From Bog-756 sp963704585 (GTDB lineage Bacteria; Actinomycetota; Acidimicrobiia; Acidimicrobiales; RAAP-2): 64,000 nt of DNA. Of this stretch, positions 55,265 through 63,537 are shown one piece after another (within the stretch, counting starts at the first letter, position 1; each line of letters opens with the position of its first letter). Position numbers and translations under genes: made by a program. The DNA lies in contig OY969919.1 in NCBI GenBank assembly GCA_963704585.1, positions 3,472,001 through 3,536,000 of the forward strand, read 5' to 3'. The notes under the pieces are model-generated. The model had not been told where the DNA came from. It ran no database searches and saw only the letters and a program-made list of their open reading frames with translations.

Positions 55265-56134
55265 GTGAGAGTTCCACGAGCCCGGGCTCGGCGGACAACC
55301 GCAGGTTCGATCGTGATCGTCGCGATCGCTCTGGCCGCTTGCAGCTCGGCCACCTCGCCGTCCTCGGGTGCGACAACCAGTACCACCAAGACGACCATTC
55401 CCTCTTTCGGCGTGGCAACCCCAGTGGGGAATGGATTCGGTGGCCAGGAGTACTTCTGCGCTCAGCAGCCCCTCAGAGGAGTGATCGACTACGACGGCGC
55501 GTCTGGCCACATCTCGATGGATGTGCAGGTCACCGGCCTCCCAGCGAAGGCCTTCGTCTTCGTCAACTGGCTGGACAACACCATCCGTGGGTACGTCATC
55601 GGGGGCTTCAGCACCGGAAGGACCGGTGGATCGACCCCTTCATCTCTCCTGCTCTACCGCCCCGGTGAGACGCGCGGCTACCAGATCCTCCTCACCACGG
55701 CAGCGACCAGTCCGGTGAACCTTGGGGTCCTCTGGCCGTGTGGCGCACCTCCACGCGTACCCGCACAGACCGTGGACAACCCTTCCGTAACGGTGACTCC
55801 CAGTGAGGGGCTCGTTGATGGACAGGTGGTGAGGGTGTCAGTGAAGGGGTTCGGGGCGAGCGGCAAGGTCTGGCTCTCCGAGTGCGACAGCGCGGAGGAT
55901 GCAAACGACGTCGGCTGCGGTCCGCAGCTCGCGGCTCAGCCGTTCATCATCACCGGCAACGATCGGTCTGGGTCGACCGACTTCACCGTTCACGCCTCCG
56001 CACCGTCGAAGCCATACGACACGTCCTCTCTACAACCATGCACGCGGCTCTGCGTGGTGGTTGCTGGAGGTGCTGGGGGAGCGTGGGTGGTCGCGCCGAT
56101 CGTGTTCGGATCGGCAGCGACACTCAACTCTTGA
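55265..56134 (+). CDS. Lipoprotein with a C-terminal neocarzinostatin-like Ig domain
   Basis: 289 aa from GTG 55265. Lipobox LAAC, Ser/Thr linker, a beta-rich middle domain, then VTVTPSEGLVDGQVVRVSVKG followed by paired cysteines (SECDSAEDANDVGCG; PCTRLCVVVAGG), which resembles the neocarzinostatin-family Ig fold. In actinobacteria this fold also occurs in surface proteins with no antibiotic role. Confidence 0.65.
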   Translation: MRVPRARARRTTAGSIVIVAIALAACSSATSPSSGATTSTTKTTIPSFGVATPVGNGFGGQEYFCAQQPLRGVIDYDGASGHISMDVQVTGLPAKAFVFVNWLDNTIRGYVIGGFSTGRTGGSTPSSLLLYRPGETRGYQILLTTAATSPVNLGVLWPCGAPPRVPAQTVDNPSVTVTPSEGLVDGQVVRVSVKGFGASGKVWLSECDSAEDANDVGCGPQLAAQPFIITGNDRSGSTDFTVHASAPSKPYDTSSLQPCTRLCVVVAGGAGGAWVVAPIVFGSAATLNS

Positions 56135-56233
56135 GGCCGACGTGAGCTCGAGGACGTCAACTCGGTACCTTGCGGCGAGCGACCTCAGGGAGCACTCGTC
56201 GGAGGCTCAGCCTCTTGGGACTGCCACCCGCAG

Positions 56234-56773
56234 CTACCAGCGAAACATCGGCAACGGGTGCAGTGGATGCCGAATGGCATAAGCCATGACGGTGCGGCGC
56301 AAGAAGCGATGGAAACCGCAATAGGGGAAGTGCAGGGTCGCCTGGTCGATGTCAGATTGGAGGAGCGGACCCCGCCAACCGCCCTTCCACGCGTCTGTCC
56401 GGTCAGCATGTCGAAAGGCTTCGGCCACCGGGTCGGCGATCCGTCGGACGCGATGGTGGAGCTCGATCATGATGCGCAACCTGCCCAGGTCGTTCACGCC
56501 GAACTCTGGCGCAAGTTCCTCGGCGATCTGGACAGAGGAAGGGATGTAGTCCAGGGTGTGCGCGGTCCAAAGGCCAAGGTCGTGACAGACCCACGCGAGA
56601 GCCAACAGATTGGATGGTGCCGCATCGAGGAGTCGAAGCTGGAAGTTCAAGCCCCGATAAACGTGGTGTCGATATGCGCGGGCTTCGCTTCCGAGCTGTT
56701 CGCGATACCGAGCGAGAACGGTGTCGATGACCTCGTTCGATGTCACCAGCTCCGCCGGCGAGCTTGTACTCAC
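56234..56773 (-). CDS. HD-domain protein
   Basis: 179 aa from GTG 56773. YRHHVYRGLNFQ, then HD in ALAWVCHDLGLW, and later histidines in MIELHHRVRRI are the metal-ligand pattern of HD phosphohydrolases. Substrate unknown. Start is uncertain because no ribosome site is visible. Confidence 0.65.
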   Translation of the reverse strand: MSTSSPAELVTSNEVIDTVLARYREQLGSEARAYRHHVYRGLNFQLRLLDAAPSNLLALAWVCHDLGLWTAHTLDYIPSSVQIAEELAPEFGVNDLGRLRIMIELHHRVRRIADPVAEAFRHADRTDAWKGGWRGPLLQSDIDQATLHFPYCGFHRFLRRTVMAYAIRHPLHPLPMFRW

Positions 56774-56939
56774 GCTGGCAGCATATCGATGTCGATTGGT
56801 CAGGATCCCTTCGAAATGATGGGAGTGGCGGGTCCAATGCGATGCCGGATCGTTGGTCACCGGGCGTTTCGGAGACGGATGAGTGGCCGACGTGGGGCTT
56901 GACCGAAGCGAGACGTGAAGCGCAGGCGGAAGCGAAAAG

Positions 56940-57346
56940 ATGAGTCCTGCCGTGACGACAGCTCCGAGATTGTCCCGCTTCACCATGGAGGTCGCCGACC
57001 TCGATGCGGCCACCAGCCTGTAGCGGCAACTGCTCGGCAAGGAAGGCACACGGCAACCCGGTGCGCGCCACTACTTCGACTGCGGAGGTGTCATCCTCGC
57101 TGTGATCGATGTCTCGCAAGGAGGGCTCGTAGCCCACCCCGGACCCAAGTCCCTCGCCATCGCTGTCGACGTCGTCGAGGAGGTGCACCGTCGCGCATCC
57201 ACCCTGGAGGTGCTCGCTCCGTTTGCCGTGCTCGGCGAGCCTGGAGGTGAGATTCGACAACGGCCGTGGGAGAGCGCCCGTTCTACGTGGTCGACCCCTG
57301 GGGGAACGACCTCTGTTTCTGTCAGGAGGGCACCCTGTACACGTGA
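56940..57346 (+). pseudogene. Glyoxalase/VOC-family gene with in-frame stop and frameshift
   Basis: Intact form would be about 135 aa: SRFTMEVADLDAATSL, then TAG at 57021-57023 where the family has Tyr, RQLLGKEG..., and FDCGGVILAVID. A one-base loss near 57270 breaks the frame; the other frame gives GERPFYVVDPWGNDLCF, the conserved VOC end. Both a stop and a frameshift make true decay more likely than for the other broken genes. Confidence 0.7.
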
Positions 57347-57576
57347 GTGCGCGCGACGGGTTCGAGGCTCGGAAGCCGACTGTCTGGTACCGGGTTCAGT
57401 AGATGAGGGGTTCGTTCCGTGCCCCCGTCTGGCTCACCCACGACTGGTCGGCTGGCTCCGACGACGTCCGGGAGCAGATCGGCTTCTTGCCGTTCCCTCC
57501 GGAAGACCAGTAAGCAGTTCGCTCGCCCACTTCGCGGAGCTGGTCGGGGTGTAGCCGACGAGGGCGCTCGCCGCGT

Positions 57577-58566
57577 CTAGAACTTGCCCAGCTCGCGGAG
57601 CCACGCGGCGGTGGCAACGAGTCCCTCGTCGAGGCCGATGGGGTCGTAGCCCAGACGCTGGTACGTCTTCGACGCTGCGAGCGGGCGCCGCACGGGCGAC
57701 TCCTCGGCCGCCTTCGCCGCGATGGCCACCAACGTGGCACCGAACACCTTCGCCAACTCGGGATCGTCGGAGGGCTCGATGTCGGCGACCTTGTGGTCGA
57801 TGCCAGCGAGCTCGCAGATCCGGGTGCAGGCCTCGGCCGTGCTGACCACGTCCTCGGGACGGCCGTCGAGCATGTACCGCTCGCCGGCCACGCCGCGGTC
57901 GAGCGCCAGGATGCATCCGCGAGCGATGTCGTCGGCGAACACCCAGCTCACCGGGAACCAGAGGTAGGACTGGATCTTCTGGCGGAGACCCGAGAGCAGG
58001 ACCCGGTTGAAGCTGGTCCGACCGAGTGCGTTGCTGACCACCGGCGAGGGACCGTAGATGGCGCCCGGATGGGTCGAGACGACGTCCATGCCGGCCGCGG
58101 CACGGGCCATGGCGTCTTCGAAGGCGGCCATCTTCGTGATCGTGTACGGGTCGGAGCTGGGCTGCGTGGAGACCGGCGCGTCCTCCCGCTCCAGACCACT
58201 CGAGGTGTCGAAGAAGGTCCCGGTGCTGACCGCCACCACCCGGCGCATGCCGATCACCTCGGCGGCGTCGAGCACGTGCTTGGTGCCGCCGACGTTGACC
58301 GCGCGGAACAGCTCGAGGTCCTGGCTCGCCCCGCCCAGGAGGGCGGCGCAGTGGATCGCCGAATCGCAGCCCGTTGCGGCACGGAGCACGTCGTCCGCGT
58401 CGGTGATGTCACCGGTGACGACGTCGACGCCGAGGTCGACCAGCGGATCGGTGTCGGCACCATCCCGCGCCAGCGCCCTGACCGCGTCCCCCCGCTCGAG
58501 CAGGAGCCTTGCGATGTTGGCACCGGCCAGTCCGGTGGCGCCGGTGACGAGGACGGTCTCGCTCAT
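57577..58566 (-). CDS. NAD-dependent epimerase/dehydratase (extended SDR)
   Basis: 329 aa from ATG 58566. Rossmann loop TGATGLAGANIARLL, HCAALLGGAS, and active-site YTITK. Resembles dihydroflavonol-4-reductase or 3-beta-hydroxysteroid-dehydrogenase-like enzymes. Its ATG overlaps the stop of the upstream carboxymuconolactone-decarboxylase-like gene, so the pair is translationally coupled. Confidence 0.85.
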   Translation of the reverse strand: MSETVLVTGATGLAGANIARLLLERGDAVRALARDGADTDPLVDLGVDVVTGDITDADDVLRAATGCDSAIHCAALLGGASQDLELFRAVNVGGTKHVLDAAEVIGMRRVVAVSTGTFFDTSSGLEREDAPVSTQPSSDPYTITKMAAFEDAMARAAAGMDVVSTHPGAIYGPSPVVSNALGRTSFNRVLLSGLRQKIQSYLWFPVSWVFADDIARGCILALDRGVAGERYMLDGRPEDVVSTAEACTRICELAGIDHKVADIEPSDDPELAKVFGATLVAIAAKAAEESPVRRPLAASKTYQRLGYDPIGLDEGLVATAAWLRELGKF

Positions 58567-59153
58567 CCCTCGGAGGGCCCCGACCCGGTGTCGGGATGGG
58601 CCGTGTCCACCTGGTCGGGGTCGTAGCGGATGACCGGCGGCGCGGTGCCGTAGGGATCGAGCGTGTGGATGAACCGGTGGGTGCCCATCGAGGTGGCGCA
58701 GGTGAACCCGAGCTCGATGATCTGCGCCGCGGTGAACACCTCGCCCAGACGGCGGTACATCTCGTCGTCGATGGCGTGGTGGTCGGCCGACAGGAGGTCG
58801 AGGAACTCGATCGCCATCCGTTCCTGGTCGGTGAAGCCCGAGGCTCCCGGTGACAGAAGGCAGGCAACGTCGTCGTCGGTGATCGAGTCGTGCTTGCGGG
58901 ACTGCATGCACGGCTGACACTCGCCCAGCTGGGCGCTCCGGATGCGGATGAGCTCGAGGACCCTACCTCCGAGGAGGCTGTTGCGACCCCAGGCACTGCG
59001 GGCCATGTTGGTCTGGATGATCTGCGCCGTCCGGTAGGCGAACATCTGGAGGGGGATCGGCGTCGCGTACGTGCCGTCGGCCACACCTTCTTCGATGATG
59101 CGACGGGGCTCTTCGGCCAGCTGGTCCATGGGAATGGGTTCGATCCGTGGCAT
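58563..59153 (-). CDS. Carboxymuconolactone decarboxylase/AhpD-family protein
   Basis: 196 aa from ATG 59153. ELIRIRSAQLGECQPCMQSR contains the CxxC redox pair of AhpD-like members, followed by a histidine in KHD. Likely a peroxidase-type thiol protein or a decarboxylase for a catabolic intermediate. Paired with the epimerase gene and divergent from the SDR at 59247. Confidence 0.82.
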   Translation of the reverse strand: MPRIEPIPMDQLAEEPRRIIEEGVADGTYATPIPLQMFAYRTAQIIQTNMARSAWGRNSLLGGRVLELIRIRSAQLGECQPCMQSRKHDSITDDDVACLLSPGASGFTDQERMAIEFLDLLSADHHAIDDEMYRRLGEVFTAAQIIELGFTCATSMGTHRFIHTLDPYGTAPPVIRYDPDQVDTAHPDTGSGPSEG

Positions 59154-59246
59154 ACACTCCCCCTCGACCGGAGGACCCGGTCGTGCTTCCGCCGCGGTGG
59201 CGAACGTTCCGGCAGCGAACCTATAGCGATGGAGAGAGCCGCGTCC

Positions 59247-60047
59247 ATGGATCCTTCCTCCGTTCTCCTCACCGACCGGGTCGCGGTGGTGACCGGCGGC
59301 GGCGCCGGCATCGGGCGGGGGATCGCCCGCGGGCTGGCCGCCTTCGGGGCGCGGGTGGCCGTCTGGGAGCTCGATCCCGGAACCGCCGCCTCGGCCGGCG
59401 CCGAGGTCGGAGGGTTGGGGATCCCAACCGACGTGCGCGACAGCGGCGCCGTCGACGACGCCCTGGCCCGCACCACCGCCGAGCTCGGCACCGTGTCGAT
59501 CCTGGTGAACAACGCCGGTGGCGTCTTCCTCTCACCACTGCTCGAGACGTCGGAGAAGGGATTCGACGCGCTCTATCGGGCGAACCTCAAGCACGTCATC
59601 GTGTGCACCCAGCGGGTCGCCCGGACCATGGTGGAGGCCGGCATCGGAGGGAGTGTCATCAACGTGACCTCCATCGAAGGGGTCCGGGCCGCTCCCGGCT
59701 ACGCGGCCTATGCCGCCGCCAAGGCCGGGGTGATCAACTTCACGAAGACCGCTGCACTCGAGCTCGCGCCACACGGCATCCGGGTCAATGCCCTCGCGCC
59801 GGACATCACCCTCACCGAGGGCATGCAGGCGGTGGCGCCGCCCGGCGCCGAGGAACGCTTCGGGTTGAACGTGCCGATGGGCCGCGCGGGCCACGTGGAC
59901 GAGATGGCCGGCGCCGCGGTGTTCCTCGCGGGAACGCTCTCCAGCTACGTCACCGGCCAGACCCTGCACGTGGACGGCGGCACGCAGGCCGCGAGCGGGT
60001 GGACCCATCACCCCGCGACGGGGGAGTACATCCTCGGATCGGCCTGA
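59247..60047 (+). CDS. Short-chain dehydrogenase/reductase
   Basis: 266 aa; ATG 59247 has GGAGAG ten bases upstream (ATG 59229 is an alternative). TGGGAGIGRG cofactor loop, VNNAGG, catalytic YAAAK and VTGQTLHVDGG. FabG-like NAD(P)-dependent enzyme, substrate unknown. Divergent from the preceding pair. Confidence 0.87.
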   Translation: MDPSSVLLTDRVAVVTGGGAGIGRGIARGLAAFGARVAVWELDPGTAASAGAEVGGLGIPTDVRDSGAVDDALARTTAELGTVSILVNNAGGVFLSPLLETSEKGFDALYRANLKHVIVCTQRVARTMVEAGIGGSVINVTSIEGVRAAPGYAAYAAAKAGVINFTKTAALELAPHGIRVNALAPDITLTEGMQAVAPPGAEERFGLNVPMGRAGHVDEMAGAAVFLAGTLSSYVTGQTLHVDGGTQAASGWTHHPATGEYILGSA

Positions 60048-60239
60048 CCGGCCTGACCGCGCGGCTCACCCGTCAGATCGGCGCCGGTGAGCGCGCCGAT
60101 CCGTCGGGCCATGCCCGGCGAGGCTGTGGGTGATGGCAACCTGATCAAATGCCGTGATGGTCGTGCTTCGGCGGCAAGTCCCATGGGCGCCGGACACCCC
60201 TCCCTCTCGCGGTGCCGCCGCCCCGTCGTCCGGGTGTGA

Positions 60240-61373
60240 GTGGCAAGGATGAAGCTGGTCACCAATGTCCAGCTGACCTCACCGACTGGCGGGCTCGAGA
60301 TGCACGTCCTCCAGGTCGGCCGCGAGCTCGCGCACCGGGGCCACCTGGTGCACCTCCTCTACGAGCAGTCCGGCTCGTTGCTCCCCGAGTACCGGTCGTA
60401 CTGCGCGTTGGTCACCCAGCTGGACCACCTCGACTACTCCTTCCCGTTGGGACGACGGGGTCGCCTGCTCGCGCAGGCGCAGCTTGCGCCAGCGATCTGG
60501 GCCGCGGCGCGGCACCGACCCGACGTCTTCTACGGCAACCGGGTCCTCGCGAGCGGGTGGGCGATCCCGGCGGGCATTGCCACGCGCAGGCCCGTGGTGT
60601 TGCACGAGCACGGGTATGCCGATCTCGGTGCGCGGCGGATCGACCTCCTCAATCGCCACGTCGACCGGTTTCTGATGATCTCCCGGTTCGTCGCGGCACC
60701 GTGGCTGGCCGACGGGCTCGACCCTGCGAAGGTCGAGGTCGTGCACAACGGGATCGACCCGGCCGAGTACCCCGTCGGGGGTCTCGAGGAGCGTGCCGCG
60801 ACCCGGCGCGCGCTGGGACTCCCACCGGAGGCCTTCGTCGTCGCCTACGTCGGACGCCTCGACGCCGAGAAGGGGGTCGACGTCCTCCTCGAGGCGTGGC
60901 GCACGCTCGACCGGGAGGCGGAGGACGCGCGGCTGCTCGTCGTGGGATCGTCGGTCGTCGACCGCGACGGCGGAGCCCATCTCTCGCGGCTCCGTCGACT
61001 CGCCGACGACGACGTGGTCTTCCTCCCCGCACGGCGCGACGTGGTGACCCCGCTCCACGCGGCGGATGTGGCCGTCGTCCCGTCCGTCTGGGACGAGCCC
61101 TTCGGGCGGTCGGTCATCGAGGGGCTCGCGACGGGGCGTCCGGTGATCGCCACGCGGGTGGGCGGTATCCCGGAGATCCTGGTGGGTCCGCTCGAGCGCC
61201 TCCTCGTCGAACGCGGGGACGTCCGCGGCCTCGCCGCCCGCCTCTCCGAGCTCAGAGGGTGGCGAGAGCGGGAGCCGGCGCTCGCCGATCGATGCACGTC
61301 CAGGGTCCGGTCGGCGTTCACCCTGGAGCGGATGGTCGACCGAGTGGAGTCGACCCTCCTGTCCCTCACCTGA
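60240..61373 (+). CDS. GT4-family glycosyltransferase
   Basis: 377 aa from GTG 60240 (ATG 60249 possible). N-terminal GGLEMHVLQVGRELAHRG acceptor domain, VVAYVGRLDAEKGVDVLLEAW, and DEPFGRSVIEGLATGRPVIAT donor site. Different from the glycosyltransferase at 44261. The C-terminal helix runs to a short tail before a terminator hairpin. Confidence 0.88.
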   Translation: MARMKLVTNVQLTSPTGGLEMHVLQVGRELAHRGHLVHLLYEQSGSLLPEYRSYCALVTQLDHLDYSFPLGRRGRLLAQAQLAPAIWAAARHRPDVFYGNRVLASGWAIPAGIATRRPVVLHEHGYADLGARRIDLLNRHVDRFLMISRFVAAPWLADGLDPAKVEVVHNGIDPAEYPVGGLEERAATRRALGLPPEAFVVAYVGRLDAEKGVDVLLEAWRTLDREAEDARLLVVGSSVVDRDGGAHLSRLRRLADDDVVFLPARRDVVTPLHAADVAVVPSVWDEPFGRSVIEGLATGRPVIATRVGGIPEILVGPLERLLVERGDVRGLAARLSELRGWREREPALADRCTSRVRSAFTLERMVDRVESTLLSLT

Positions 61374-61386
61374 GCCGCGCCGGCTC
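61372..61386. terminator. Hairpin after the glycosyltransferase gene
   Basis: GAGCCG pairs with CGGCTC around CGC. It overlaps the stop codon and separates the convergent glycosyltransferase and SDR genes. No T-tract. Confidence 0.45.
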
Positions 61387-61411
61387 GGCTCGACTGACCT
61401 GGCAGCCCGGC

Positions 61412-62212
61412 TCACCCGTCGTGGCCGGCGCTCCCGACGTGCGCGGACATGCCGCCGTCCACCGACAGCAGCTGCCCGGTGATGTACCGGGACTCGTCCG
61501 ACGCGAGGAAGACCACCACGTTGGCGATGTCGTCGGGCTCGCCGAGACGGGTCGTGAGGATCGCCCGGCCCAGCCCGCTCAGGATCTCGTCGGAGAGGTG
61601 GGCCCGGACCGCGTCGGTGATGATGAGCCCGGGGACGATGGCGTTCGCCCGGATGTTCTGGTGGCCGTGGGAGGCGGCCACGTACATCGTCAGGGTGTTC
61701 ACCCCTGCCTTCGAGACGCCGTATGCGGTGCGCGTCCGGTCGCCCTTCATCGACGCACCGGACGACATGTTGATGATCGAGCCGCCGCCGCTCCGCACCA
61801 TCTCGGGGATCGCGTGCTTGCAGGTCAGCATCTGGCTCGTCAGGTTGACGGCCAGGGTCCGCTCCCACACCTCGAGGTCCAGCTCGGTCACGGGCGTGTC
61901 GCGTGCGAGGAAGGCCGAATCGGTGAGGGCGGCGTTGTTGTGCAGGACGTCGAGCCGCCCGAAACGGTCGACCACGCTGCGGACGGCCGCCACTGCGCCC
62001 GATTCCTCGGAGAGATCGACCGCGACGGCGATTGCGTCTCCACCCGAGGCCGCGATCTCGGCCGCGACCCGTTCCGCACCGGAGCCGTCGACGTCGACGA
62101 CGCCGACCCCTGCGCCCTCCTTGGCGAGCGCACGCGCCGTGGCTGCGCCGATGCCTCCGGCACCACCGGTGACGATGGCGACCTTGCCCGCAACACGTCC
62201 GGCTGCGGCCAC
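61412..62212 (-). CDS. Short-chain dehydrogenase/reductase
   Basis: 266 aa from GTG 62212, chosen for GGGAG seven bases upstream; a longer frame from 62326 adds a non-homologous tail. TGGAGGIGAATA, NNAAL in place of NNAG, catalytic serine in MSSGAS and YGVSK, and YITGQLLSVDGG. Substrate unknown. Confidence 0.86.
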   Translation of the reverse strand: MAAAGRVAGKVAIVTGGAGGIGAATARALAKEGAGVGVVDVDGSGAERVAAEIAASGGDAIAVAVDLSEESGAVAAVRSVVDRFGRLDVLHNNAALTDSAFLARDTPVTELDLEVWERTLAVNLTSQMLTCKHAIPEMVRSGGGSIINMSSGASMKGDRTRTAYGVSKAGVNTLTMYVAASHGHQNIRANAIVPGLIITDAVRAHLSDEILSGLGRAILTTRLGEPDDIANVVVFLASDESRYITGQLLSVDGGMSAHVGSAGHDG

Positions 62213-62379
62213 GTCAGGGCTCCCGGACGGCGACGGAGCGCCGATCGACGGACGGAACGGTAGGCACGGCTCCCCCTCACCACGACTGGTCGACCCGGAC
62301 ATGCACGACGCCGCCCGACCTGCCATGCCCGCGGCCGCACCGGGGGCGCGTGGCGGGGGACGGTAACCTCGTCCGAACG

Positions 62380-63537
62380 ATGTCCGGCGTCGAGCTTGTC
62401 ACAGTGGCGCGGACGATCGGCGAGGGGACGGCCGCAACCTGGGCCGACGACGTCGACGCCGCCGCGCGCTTCCCGGCCGAGACGATGGCCGAGGTTCGTG
62501 CGCGGGGACTTCTCGGCGCGCTGGTGCCGACGGAGCGAGGTGGCGCCGGAGCCACGATGCCCGAGGTGTCGGCCGCGGTCACTGCGCTCGCCGAGTCGTG
62601 CGCCTCGAGCGGGCTCATCCTCGCGATGCACCACATCCAGGTCGGAGTGCTGCTGCGCCACGGGGAGACCGATGCGATCGCGGAGGTGGTGGACCGCGTG
62701 GCGTCCGGGTCGCTCCTCCTGGCCAACGCGGCGAGCGAGGTCGGGCTCGAGGGTGAGCGAAGGGCGAGCACGTGCGCACTCGAGCCGACCGAGGGCGGCT
62801 TTCACCTCGACAAGCAGGCGTCGACCGTCTCGTACGGCGAGCACGCCGACGGGATCCTCGTGACGGCCCGCCGCGGAGCGTCGAGCCCTTCGCACGACCA
62901 GTCGATGGCGGTCTGCCTCCGACCGGGCGTCACGCTCGAGGCGACCGGCGAATGGGACACCCTCGGTCTACGCGGGACCTGCAGCCGGCCGTACCACCTC
63001 ACCGCCGAGGTGCCGGCCGACCTCGTGATCTCCGACTACCAGCAGGCGTTCGTCCGCACGTCGCTCCCGGTCAGCGCGGTGCTGTTGAGCTCCGTATGGC
63101 TGGGCATCGCCGAAGCCGCCGCCCGAAGGGCGCACGAGGCGGCGCGTGCCCAGGCCCGCAAAGTGCGCAAGGACCCGTCGGGGACGGCGCTCGCCACCGG
63201 TGGACTCCGGCTGGCCGAGCTCGGCGTGGTGCTCCACCAGCTCCGCGAGGTCATCTCCGGCGGCGCGGCGCGGTACGAGTCGGCCAAGGACACGCCCGAG
63301 GTGGAGACGCTCGGGTTCTCGACCCGCATGGACTACCTCAAGCTCTCGTCCTCCACGCTCGTGCTCGACGTGGTGCGCCGCGCGTCCGCGATCTGCGGCC
63401 TCGCCGGCTACCGGAACCAGGGGTCGACGAGCATGGCACGACTGGTGCGCGACGCGAATGCGGCCCCGCTCATGGTCAACAACGACCGTGCGCTGCAGGC
63501 CATGAGCCAGTCGCTGCTCGTCCGCAAGGAGCTCTGA
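62380..63537 (+). CDS. Acyl-CoA dehydrogenase family flavoprotein
   Basis: 385 aa from ATG 62380. N-terminal helical domain with RGLLGALVPTERGGAG, a middle beta domain (SEVGLEGERRAS...GGFHLDKQAS), and the C-terminal four-helix bundle ending in ASAICGLAGYRNQGSTSMARLVRDA. The usual catalytic glutamate is not obvious. It may act on a non-linear acyl-CoA or belong to the flavin monooxygenase-like branch. Confidence 0.83.
   Translation: MSGVELVTVARTIGEGTAATWADDVDAAARFPAETMAEVRARGLLGALVPTERGGAGATMPEVSAAVTALAESCASSGLILAMHHIQVGVLLRHGETDAIAEVVDRVASGSLLLANAASEVGLEGERRASTCALEPTEGGFHLDKQASTVSYGEHADGILVTARRGASSPSHDQSMAVCLRPGVTLEATGEWDTLGLRGTCSRPYHLTAEVPADLVISDYQQAFVRTSLPVSAVLLSSVWLGIAEAAARRAHEAARAQARKVRKDPSGTALATGGLRLAELGVVLHQLREVISGGAARYESAKDTPEVETLGFSTRMDYLKLSSSTLVLDVVRRASAICGLAGYRNQGSTSMARLVRDANAAPLMVNNDRALQAMSQSLLVRKEL

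Noticed and set aside
56740..56943. 67-codon plus-strand frame overlapping the VOC start
   Set aside because: It is antisense to the start of the HD-domain gene and has no ribosome site or recognised motif, although its stop overlaps the VOC ATG.
49545..57576. Direct repeat of the tRNA-Val 3' end marking an island boundary
   Set aside because: I found no second copy of the tRNA 3' sequence near the right edge by eye, so an att pair is not claimed.
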